From: an uncultured Hungatella sp.
GTDB taxonomy: Bacteria > Bacillota > Clostridia > Lachnospirales > Lachnospiraceae
Direction of reading: 5' to 3'
Assembly (NCBI GenBank): GCA_910588505.1
Contig: CAJUPQ010000068.1
Location: 1 to 19,482, forward strand
DNA: 19,482 nt
Part shown: piece by piece, positions 1 through 6,369 of the stretch
How positions within the stretch are numbered: position 1 is the first letter of the stretch
Layout: each line of letters opens with the position of its first letter
Translations under genes and position numbers: made by a program
The notes under the pieces: model-generated
Told to the model about the DNA's origin: nothing
Seen by the model: only the letters and a program-made list of their open reading frames with translations
Databases searched by the model: none

Positions 1-45
1 CAGCTTATTCAAGTGCGCCCATTTATGGTTTTCCTCTACTTTCTT

Positions 46-261
46 TCACACTAAATCCTCTGTGATCCCCACAACAAGATCGTCATTGTCTGATTCAAAA
101 TTCCGAAACTCAATTCCCAGAAGCACATCAAGCCCTATACGCTCCCCTTCCTCTCTGGCCCGATGATACCCTTCCAGATATCGCTCTGTTTCCCCCTTCA
201 TATCCATAGATCCCAGGCCGTCAAAATATGTTTTATGGTAATGATCGGTTATCATGATGCC
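46..261 (-). pseudogene. PHP-domain phosphoesterase fragment
   Basis: About 70 residues resemble the front part of PHP-domain metal-dependent phosphoesterases (histidinol-phosphatase-like): an ITDHY motif, a GLG-MD stretch, then a GIEFR strand. Family members usually begin with a short H-x-H metal motif and 20-30 residues before ITDHY and run to roughly 250-290 residues. Here the frame meets a stop (TGA) a few codons upstream of the motif, so the first metal ligands are missing, and it ends at a TGA at 46-48. The frame stays open from that TGA to the window edge, so either a nonsense mutation or a second junction is possible. The 5' side collides with an AraC-type fragment on the other strand. 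The PHP assignment is from motif recognition; non-function is inferred from the missing ends. Confidence 0.55.
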
Positions 262-756
262 CTGAGATCAATAGAAGAGATCTTTCGGTGTCTCGCCTAC
301 CCCAAACTGACCTCCGCTGGCCGTGAATATGAACTGTTAGGAAACCTGTATCAGATGTTCTCTGTTCTTATTGATACCCATGACCACCAGCCCATATCCA
401 AGTCGGAACAATATCTTGCCCAGGCTGTGGGCTACATCCAGCACAACTACAGTTTTTCAACTTTAAAGGTCAGTGATATTGCCAGCTATGTGGGGATTGA
501 CCGCACTTACTTGTACCGGCTCTTTCAGGAGTCCTTCCAGCTTTCCGTTCAGGATTTTATCCTGGACTTCAGGCTTGGAAAAGCCAAAAGCATGCTTAAA
601 TATTCTGACCACTCTGTCGGTCTCATCGCTTCCAGCTGCGGCTTTGAGAACCACTCCTATTTCTCTACGATATTTAAAAGGCGATATGGGGTAACGCCCC
701 TTGGATACAGGAAAAACTCCCACAGCCTGCCGTCAAACCATAAAGGCAGTATATGA
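241..756 (+). pseudogene. AraC-family regulator, N-terminally truncated
   Basis: The C-terminal half is a complete AraC/XylS DNA-binding domain with two helix-turn-helix units: a first around VSDIASYVGIDRTYLYRLF and a second around IASSCGFENHSYFSTIFKRR, ending with the typical GVTPLGYR signature. Full-length relatives are about 270-300 residues with an N-terminal cupin sensing domain. Here only about 30-40 residues of that region remain before the linker, and the frame upstream of about 241 is merely antisense to the PHP fragment. No good ribosome site precedes the possible ATGs at 235-241. I read it as a broken gene. A short DNA-binding-only protein could still be made, which the sequence cannot exclude. 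The gene ends at TGA 754-756, 44 bp before the convergent MerR gene, with no clear terminator between them. Confidence 0.65.
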
Positions 757-800
757 GAGTTAGATTGTTATGCGTTAAAATATTCATCTATCCCCCGCTC

Positions 801-1640
801 TCACCGAAACCGAAGGGGCGCCTGCAGCCTCAAAAACATGGATCTTTTCCCACTGTCAAACACATTAAACTCCGTCAGAACCTCACAGATATAATCCCCG
901 CACACAGTATACCCATGATCCTCACAGTATTTAAGAAGCCTCCCCGCGTACTCCGGCTCATCGTCAAAGCTGTCCAGGTAGATACAGGCATACATGGCGC
1001 TGTCAATGCGCCGCACTGACTCATGGTCCGGGAAATCGTCGTCCACAAACAGAAAGATCTCATGGGACACCATTTTCAGGTTCAGAAAATCCTCTCTCCT
1101 CATGATTGTCCCCGCATTGCAGTAGTACACCTGGGGCAGCCCCTGGTTGATAAGATTTTCCTTTAAATCCTCCAGGATCTCCTCATACACAGAGATATCA
1201 TGCTCATAAAAATTGGTGTCCGTGTGCATCACGTACACTTTCCGGTGAGAGATATACTCCACCGTGATCATGCCGCAGTCCGGGGCCTTGCGAAACCGCT
1301 CCACGCTCTCAATGGCCCGGGAGATGGCTCCAAGGCGCAGTTTAAGCTGGGCCATCTCCTCCTTTGCCTGCTTCTTCTTGCTGATCAGCGTGGACTCAAT
1401 CATCTGGATATCCCCATTTTCCAGAATCTCCCGGATCTCCCCCAAACTCATACCCAGCTCCTTCATATACTGGATCATATCCAGCCGCGCCTTCTGGTGA
1501 ATGCTGTAGTACCGGTAATTAGTCTCCGGGTCCGTATAGCAGGGCCGCAGGATCCCCACCTTGTCATACAGCCGCAGGGTAGTGATGGACACCCGGTTAA
1601 ACCGGGCCATCTCACCGATCTTCATCATCTTATCATCCAT
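801..1640 (-). CDS. MerR-family transcriptional regulator with effector domain
   Basis: Predicted 279-residue regulator. The N-terminus carries a winged helix-turn-helix of the MerR type (KIGEMARFNRVSITTLRLYD, then a YRYYS wing). A long dimerisation helix follows at about residues 85-120, and then a C-terminal part of about 150 residues like the BmrR/GyrI-type ligand-binding domain, so it probably senses a small organic molecule rather than a metal; no metal-binding cysteine cluster is seen. The ATG at 1640 is chosen because GGAGGC (1647-1652) lies 6 bases upstream. The longer frame starting at 1685 would have to begin inside the leader dyad. It is transcribed away from the oxidoreductase gene that starts at 1975, so that gene is the obvious candidate target. 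MerR proteins usually act at promoters with an over-long spacer, and one candidate lies at 1901-1931. Confidence 0.85.
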   Translation of the reverse strand: MDDKMMKIGEMARFNRVSITTLRLYDKVGILRPCYTDPETNYRYYSIHQKARLDMIQYMKELGMSLGEIREILENGDIQMIESTLISKKKQAKEEMAQLKLRLGAISRAIESVERFRKAPDCGMITVEYISHRKVYVMHTDTNFYEHDISVYEEILEDLKENLINQGLPQVYYCNAGTIMRREDFLNLKMVSHEIFLFVDDDFPDHESVRRIDSAMYACIYLDSFDDEPEYAGRLLKYCEDHGYTVCGDYICEVLTEFNVFDSGKRSMFLRLQAPLRFR

Positions 1641-1652
1641 AATACTGCCTCC

Positions 1653-1677
1653 AAACTCTAAGGTTGGATCAGAGTTT
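1653..1677. promoter_or_regulatory. Inverted repeat in MerR leader, candidate operator
   Basis: Perfect 7-bp arms AAACTCT and AGAGTTT are separated by 11 bp, between the MerR promoter and its ribosome site. A position just downstream of the start of transcription fits autoregulation. The binding protein is inferred, not shown. Confidence 0.45.
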
Positions 1678-1698
1678 TTAGTCAAACCGTATAGTTTT

Positions 1699-1726
1699 AT
1701 TATAGACTTTTTTCATCTTATGGCAA
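1699..1726 (-). promoter_or_regulatory. Sigma-A type promoter for the MerR gene
   Basis: On the minus strand, TTGCCA (1726-1721) and a perfect TATAAT (1704-1699) are separated by 16 bp. Transcription would start near 1692, about 50 bases before the ATG at 1640. Confidence 0.6.
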
Positions 1727-1900
1727 TATATTTTATACTTTCTTTATTTTTCATCATCTCAACTATTCATTTTACACTCTTTCCCCCCGCAATTTGCTCA
1801 AGCTTTCATCACTTTTATCTATATTTCACCTCTCTTAAACGCCCCAGACATCCCCTCCATCCTCCCCGAAAATTATCCGTTAAAATTTCCACAATCTCCC

Positions 1901-1931
1901 TTGACTCTCACCCGGCATCAGGTTATATACT
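1901..1931 (+). promoter_or_regulatory. Promoter for the oxidoreductase gene
   Basis: TTGACT at 1901-1906 is followed by overlapping -10 candidates: TATATA at 1924-1929 (17-bp spacer) or TATACT at 1926-1931 (19-bp spacer). The 19-bp reading is the geometry typical of MerR-activated promoters and a MerR gene diverges next door, but the 17-bp reading would make it an ordinary promoter. No clear dyad lies inside the spacer. The rest of 1727-1900 is AT-rich spacer with nothing else recognisable. Confidence 0.5.
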
Positions 1932-1974
1932 AAAACCATCAGAAAATCTGTTTACCAAGAAGGAGGAGTTTCCT

Positions 1975-3000
1975 ATGAGCAAGATTAAAGTAGTGCAGTA
2001 CGGTTGCGGCAAGATGAGCAAATACATTCTTCGCTACCTCTATGAGAAAGGCGCTCAGATCGTAGGCGCCATTGACGTCAACCCGGAGATCGTGGGCATG
2101 GATATCGGCGATTACGCGGAGCTGGGCGTAAAGACAGGCATCCTCATCAGCGACAAGGCAGAAGAAGTTCTGGACAACACAGACCCGGATATCGCCGTTG
2201 TCACCCTGTTCAGCCTGGTAAGCGACTGCTACGATCACTTTGTAAACTGCCTAAGCCGGGGTATCAGCGTTGTCACCACCTGCGAGGAAGCCACCTACTG
2301 CTGGACCACTGACCCTGTCCGCGCCAACCACCTGGACGTGCTGGCCAAAGAGAACAACTGCACTTTTGTAGGCAGCGGCATGGAAGACACCTTCTGGGTA
2401 AATATGGTAAGCGTAGTGGCCGGAAGCTGCCACAACATCAAGAAAATCGAGGGCGCTGTCAGCTACAACGTAGAGGACTACGGCCTGGCCTTGGCAAAGG
2501 CCCACGGCGTGGACTTAACCCCTGAAGAATTTGAGAAGCAGATCGCCCATCCCGAAGTTTTGGAGCCCTCCTATGTGTGGAACTCCAACGAAGCCCTGGC
2601 AGCGAAGATGGGCTGGACCATCAAGAGCCAGACACAGAAGTGTGTTCCCTACTTCCATGACGGAGATCTGTACTCCTCCACCATGGGCAAAGACATCAAG
2701 AGCGGCAACTGCATCGGCATGGCGGCTGTTGTGACCACAGAAACCTTCCAGGGTCCGGTTATTGAGACCCAGTGTATCGGCAAGGTGTACGGGCCGGACG
2801 ACGGAGACATGTGCGACTGGAAGATCACCGGCGAGCCGGACACAGAGTTCCATGTGGTAAAACCAGCCACGGTTGAGCACACCTGCGCAACCATCGTAAA
2901 CCGTATCCCCGCGGTGCTTCGGGCTCCCGCCGGACTTATCACCATGGATGAGCTGGACGAGATAGAGTATATGACTTATCCCATGGAGTTTTACTGCTGA
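1975..3000 (+). CDS. 2,4-diaminopentanoate dehydrogenase-like oxidoreductase
   Basis: A 341-residue NAD(P)-dependent enzyme. The N-terminus has a Rossmann GxGxM-type dinucleotide loop (QYGCGKMSKYI, residues about 8-18), an acidic strand end (AIDVNP) and a layout like dihydrodipicolinate reductase. The longer C-terminal domain matches the style of 2,4-diaminopentanoate dehydrogenase (Ord), the amino-acid-degradation enzyme that oxidises and deaminates diaminopentanoate in clostridial ornithine fermentation. The start at 1975 is preceded by AGGAGG (1961-1966) at good spacing. Other ornithine-pathway genes are absent from the window, so the true substrate may be a different amine or amino acid. 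The gene stands alone between its own promoter and a terminator and diverges from a MerR regulator. Confidence 0.75.
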   Translation: MSKIKVVQYGCGKMSKYILRYLYEKGAQIVGAIDVNPEIVGMDIGDYAELGVKTGILISDKAEEVLDNTDPDIAVVTLFSLVSDCYDHFVNCLSRGISVVTTCEEATYCWTTDPVRANHLDVLAKENNCTFVGSGMEDTFWVNMVSVVAGSCHNIKKIEGAVSYNVEDYGLALAKAHGVDLTPEEFEKQIAHPEVLEPSYVWNSNEALAAKMGWTIKSQTQKCVPYFHDGDLYSSTMGKDIKSGNCIGMAAVVTTETFQGPVIETQCIGKVYGPDDGDMCDWKITGEPDTEFHVVKPATVEHTCATIVNRIPAVLRAPAGLITMDELDEIEYMTYPMEFYC

Positions 3001-3046
3001 CGACCAAAAGAAATGATTCTGTGAATTTTGATCTCTAAAAATATTG

Positions 3047-3086
3047 AAAAGACGGAAATATCCCTTTAAAGATACTTCCGTCTTTT
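3047..3086. terminator. Rho-independent terminator after the oxidoreductase
   Basis: An 11-bp stem, AAAAGACGGAA (3047-3057) with TTCCGTCTTTT (3076-3086), extends by four more pairs after one A-C mismatch, around a small loop. The A-rich 5' flank and T-rich 3' flank allow termination in both directions. It lies 46 bp after the stop at 3000. Confidence 0.85.
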
Positions 3087-3192
3087 CTCTGTCTTCTAAT
3101 ATCATTTCCGAAACCATTCCTCTTCCTCCATGCAAAAAACATCCTCATAAGAAATAGCATTCTTTGTTTCTTGGTTTCCAGAATTATTTTAT

Positions 3193-3357
3193 CTAGTACA
3201 TCGTTGCATTAATAACTGAGTAATAGTGCTTGATATCTGCGTCAGGTGTGCGTCTGCGAAGCGACGGTGTAGTGGACCCTACATCTAGCTTCGCAGACGT
3301 GCTCCTGGCGTAGAGAGCGAGTACTATTGCTTAGGAATTAATGCAATGATGTACTAG
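3193..3357 (+). repeat. 165-nt long-hairpin element (MITE-like or structured RNA)
   Basis: The two arms, 3193-3262 and 3288-3357, pair over 70 columns with no gap: 56 Watson-Crick pairs, 9 G-T pairs and 5 mismatches (3214, 3215, 3233, 3235, 3247). Both ends are CTAG, giving terminal inverted repeats that begin CTAGTACATC. The apex holds a perfect 12-bp segment (CGTCTGCGAAGC with its complement) and an inner 7-bp hairpin (3266-3272 with 3279-3285) closing the loop TGGACC. All nine wobble positions are G-T when read on the plus strand and would be A-C on the minus strand, so a plus-strand transcript folds better. No protein frame of note crosses it. It could be a non-autonomous transposable element (possible TA target duplication inside CTAG) or a non-coding RNA. 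I do not recognise a named family. Confidence 0.7.
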
Positions 3358-3403
3358 TTTTCCACCATATATCAAGACTTCCGATATTCTTTGCTATATA
3401 GAG

Positions 3404-3438
3404 AAGATGAGACGAGACAGGAAACAGCGTCTCATCTT
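3404..3438. terminator. Terminator-like hairpin before the Ntn hydrolase 3' end
   Basis: An 11-bp perfect stem, AAGATGAGACG (3404-3414) with CGTCTCATCTT (3428-3438). The T-tract is clearly on the plus-strand side (TTTT then TTTTT further on); on the minus side the flank is CTCTATA, which is poorer. It may serve the minus-strand hydrolase gene ending at 3452, but its orientation best ends a rightward transcript, such as one covering the 165-nt hairpin. Confidence 0.7.
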
Positions 3439-3451
3439 TTTCGTTTTTCTC

Positions 3452-4501
3452 TTAGTTCAAATATGCGATATCCTCTTTCTGAGGAAGATCATAATACACC
3501 ATATCCGTATTCCCCAGAAGCCCTCCCAGTCTCACCGCGCTGATCCTCCTGCTTTTGCACGTGGAAAAATAGTATGTGCCGCTCTCCGCGCACATGGCGC
3601 TGATACAAAGGGTCTGATCATAGGAAGCCTCTTCCTCCCCGTCTCCATCCTCCTGCCGCATCACAATGCCCTCAGGAATATTGACCGCCGAAAACTGGTT
3701 GAACATCCGGCTTATCCCGTCCACCTCATCCTTGCCCTTGATGGCATAATGCTTCATAACCGCCATCCGCACAAACCGGGACGGGGAGGAGTAGTCCCCC
3801 GGAAGGCCGAACCCGCCGCCGGAACTTACCGCAGCCCCCTGAAGCCTTACGTCTATATAATCCCGCGAAGCGCCCAGAAGGTTGCTCACGGACGCGTAAT
3901 TACACAGGTTTGTCTGCTGCCACTGATACCCCGGACTGTTGGTCATAACACCTATGGTATCCCGATGGATCTTAAGTCCCTCCCTGTCCGGCTCAATTAC
4001 GATCGTCTCCCCTGTCCTGTCGGAAAAAATATAGTGTACCGTCATCTCATGGCCAAAGATCTTCTCCCCGGTCAGATTCAGAGACGGCAGGATCGACGCA
4101 GCCTCCTCCACGGAAGCACACTGGCCTAACAGATACCCTGTAAGAAATCCCGGGTGGATGTTCATATGGCGGCTGTCCCTCACCACATCGTAGGCCGCGT
4201 ACCCGGGATAATTCAACAGTCCGCCCATAACCCCCATCTCATTAATCCCGTCTACCATAACCGGGCTTGTAAGCCCCGTAACCGCCATTCCCCCAAACAC
4301 GTACCGGCTGCGGACATATCTCTGGCTCTTCTCATTGATCTCCAGCTTCAACGGATAATTCCTGGGCACCACCGCGATGCGGTTCCCCTTCAGATTCCCG
4401 CACTGGTCGTATGTCCTGCCAAACAGATGCATCCCATCCTCCGTCTCCCAGCTAAAACAGGTACATCCCATGTTCAAAAACGGACTTTTCTCTGTACTCA
4501 C
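3452..4501 (-). CDS. Choloylglycine hydrolase / penicillin acylase family Ntn hydrolase
   Basis: A 349-residue linear amide C-N hydrolase of the bile salt hydrolase/penicillin V acylase family. The start is taken as GTG 4501, because AAAGGAG (4513-4519) precedes it; the downstream ATG at 4471 has no ribosome site. The nucleophile is Cys13 in MGCTCFSW, so a 12-residue propeptide must be cut to free it, comparable to the short propeptide of Bacillus penicillin V acylase. Arg29 lies 16 residues after the Cys, as in bile salt hydrolases, followed by the matching Asp32. Later come an LNYPG segment, a TNSP asparagine and a SPSR arginine, all at family-typical places. The Asn in LNYPG resembles bile salt hydrolases, but substrate choice cannot be read reliably. 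There is no export signal, so it should be cytoplasmic. 4502-4704 upstream shows no other gene. Confidence 0.8.
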   Translation of the reverse strand: MSTEKSPFLNMGCTCFSWETEDGMHLFGRTYDQCGNLKGNRIAVVPRNYPLKLEINEKSQRYVRSRYVFGGMAVTGLTSPVMVDGINEMGVMGGLLNYPGYAAYDVVRDSRHMNIHPGFLTGYLLGQCASVEEAASILPSLNLTGEKIFGHEMTVHYIFSDRTGETIVIEPDREGLKIHRDTIGVMTNSPGYQWQQTNLCNYASVSNLLGASRDYIDVRLQGAAVSSGGGFGLPGDYSSPSRFVRMAVMKHYAIKGKDEVDGISRMFNQFSAVNIPEGIVMRQEDGDGEEEASYDQTLCISAMCAESGTYYFSTCKSRRISAVRLGGLLGNTDMVYYDLPQKEDIAYLN

Positions 4502-4704
4502 TGCGCTATATACTCCTTTCCATTTGCACTCCCCTACCAAGAATATACGCAGATAAAGCACATCATATCCGCCTTAACACAAATCCGCTGATTTTTCAGC
4601 CTTTTTCCTATCCGTTTGGACGGCATCACACCTTCATCCGACAAATCAGAACCCTGACAGCAGACAGTTTCTATGGAACTCACCAATACCGCCTGTCCCG
4701 CATC

Positions 4705-5733
4705 TTACCGCCCCGCCGCCACGATCCTGTCCAGCAGATCCAGAAACTCTTCCCTGTGGTCGTAATCATACCACAGAGGCATACAGATCTGCCCCATATA
4801 CTCAAAATCCTCCTGGGGCATCTGCGTGATCACCACATCCAACTCCTTAAGTCTCTCCCTGGTCTCCTCCTCCGCCTCTTTCCATAACCCCTTCTGCACC
4901 TCCCACGACTCCAGCGCTGCCTCATCCATCACCCGCAGGTCATCCTCGCCGATCTGTTTCCGGCTCTCCACGCTCATGACCAGAAGATCCGCCGAGTACG
5001 TATGGTCATCCTCCAGAAAATACGGGGCCACCTTATAAAAAGACTGTTCCAGATAATTGACGATGGAGTTGTCCGCCCCGTCCACCACACCGGACTCCAA
5101 TGCCTGGTACACCTCCCCGTAAGTAGTCACCACCGGCTTAGCTTCCAGCGCCGTTATCATAGCCATCATCAGATTAGATTCCTGGATCCGGATCTGCATG
5201 CCCTTCATGTCCCTGATGGACTCCATAGGCCTTTTGCTGTTATAAAAACACCGGGTTCCAGCGTCATAGAAGGTCAGTCCATACATCCCTTTCTCCTCTA
5301 TAGCCTTCCCCCGCAGGATCCCCATGCCGATTTCCCCGCCGTGAACCTTCCAAAAATGATCCATATCCTGATAAATAAAGGGCATCTGCAGCACATTAAA
5401 ATTGGGCACAAAATTAGTCATGGTTGGAACATCCGCCTTCACAATATCGATTCCCCCATACTGCATCTGTTCCAAACAGGACACGGTATCCCCCAGCCGC
5501 CCATTATTGTAGACCTCTATCACTACCCGCCCGTCGGTCCGCTCCTTCACCGTATCCGCAAACCACTCCACAGCCCTGGTGGTACAGTAATCATCCGGGT
5601 GGTTGTTAGCAAGGGTCAGAGTGACCACCTCCGGCGATTCTTCCCTCACCATTCTCCCACCGCAGCCCCACGCCATAGCCGCCGCCAAAACAACCGCCCC
5701 TAGCACTAGTATACTCCTTACTTTAACACCCAT
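4705..5733 (-). CDS. TRAP transporter solute-binding protein (DctP family)
   Basis: A 342-residue extracytoplasmic binding protein of the DctP type, which captures organic acids (C4-dicarboxylates, sugar acids and similar) for a TRAP transporter. The N-terminus has a hydrophobic leader ending AMAWGC, giving a possible lipoprotein cysteine at residue 24; Trp at -2 is unusual for a lipobox. The conserved KGMQIRIQES segment carries the arginine that usually binds the substrate carboxylate, and YQALESGVVDGADN is the family signature. A purine-rich GGGGAG (5744-5749) precedes the ATG. The membrane subunits DctQ and DctM are not in the window on either side, so this is an orphan binding protein or is separated from its permease. 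Uronic acids would fit the adjacent pectin locus, but that is inference only. Confidence 0.8.
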   Translation of the reverse strand: MGVKVRSILVLGAVVLAAAMAWGCGGRMVREESPEVVTLTLANNHPDDYCTTRAVEWFADTVKERTDGRVVIEVYNNGRLGDTVSCLEQMQYGGIDIVKADVPTMTNFVPNFNVLQMPFIYQDMDHFWKVHGGEIGMGILRGKAIEEKGMYGLTFYDAGTRCFYNSKRPMESIRDMKGMQIRIQESNLMMAMITALEAKPVVTTYGEVYQALESGVVDGADNSIVNYLEQSFYKVAPYFLEDDHTYSADLLVMSVESRKQIGEDDLRVMDEAALESWEVQKGLWKEAEEETRERLKELDVVITQMPQEDFEYMGQICMPLWYDYDHREEFLDLLDRIVAAGR

Positions 5734-5789
5734 GTCTCCATTCTCCCCGCAAGTCCCATGTACTATCCTTACGTTCTATACGCTTTATC

Positions 5790-5827
5790 AGCTAAAACGA
5801 AAGGCCTGGACTCATCCTCCAGACCTT
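5790..5827 (-). terminator. Terminator after apt
   Basis: On the minus strand AAGGTCTGG (5827-5819) pairs with CCAGGCCTT (5809-5801) through 9 positions, one a wobble, followed by the T-rich TTCGTTTTAG. It lies 12 bp after the apt stop and separates the sugar operon from the TRAP gene. Confidence 0.75.
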
Positions 5828-5839
5828 CCCCGTCCTATG

Positions 5840-6367
5840 CTAATTTCCCTCGTAAGTGATCACGGAAGCCACGTCATACCCTTTCAGCTTCTCCCGCCCC
5901 TTAAGCCCGGCCAGCTCCATGACAAAACAGATCTTCACCACTTCGCCACCCAGCTGCTCGATCATCTTGATGATCGCCTCAATGGTCCCGCCTGTGGCAA
6001 TAAGGTCGTCCACAATAACCACCTTCTGCCCTGGCTTGATGGAATCCTTATGCATCTCCACCACAGCGCTGCCATACTCCAGATCATACTCCATGGAGAT
6101 GGTTTCACGAGGAAGCTTCCCCTTCTTTCTCACCGGAACAAATCCTTTCTTCATGGCATAAGCCACCGGCACGCCAAAGATAAACCCTCTGGACTCCGGC
6201 CCCACCACCACATCAAAATCCACATCTTTCAGAAAATCCATAAGACTGTCAATGGCCAGGCACAGCCCGTCGGCGTCCTGCAAAATGGTAGTCACATCAC
6301 GGAAAATAATCCCCGGCTCCGGAAAATCCGGAATACTTGTTACATAGTCCTCTACTCGTTTCATCAT
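5840..6367 (-). CDS. apt: Adenine phosphoribosyltransferase
   Basis: A 175-residue purine-salvage enzyme that makes AMP from adenine and PRPP in the cytoplasm. Recognisable are the FPEPGIIFRDVT start region, the VVGPESRGFIFG segment and the PRPP-binding loop VVIVDDLIATGGT at about residues 120-132; the length is normal for Apt. Two adjacent ATGs (6367 and 6364) are possible. The LacI-type gene stops at 6370-6372, two bases before the first ATG, so the ribosome site must lie inside the end of the LacI gene (GAGAGAAG), implying coupled translation. A housekeeping salvage enzyme behind a sugar regulator is not its usual neighbourhood. Confidence 0.95.
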   Translation of the reverse strand: MMKRVEDYVTSIPDFPEPGIIFRDVTTILQDADGLCLAIDSLMDFLKDVDFDVVVGPESRGFIFGVPVAYAMKKGFVPVRKKGKLPRETISMEYDLEYGSAVVEMHKDSIKPGQKVVIVDDLIATGGTIEAIIKMIEQLGGEVVKICFVMELAGLKGREKLKGYDVASVITYEGN

Positions 6368-6369
6368 TT

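Noticed and set aside
2515..3135. Leftward 206-codon frame opposite the oxidoreductase
   Set aside because: It crosses the terminator at 3047-3086 and lies antisense to a well-supported gene.
3193..3357. Ordinary transcription terminator
   Set aside because: The stem is 70 pairs long, has no T-tract at its base, and two proper terminators already flank it.
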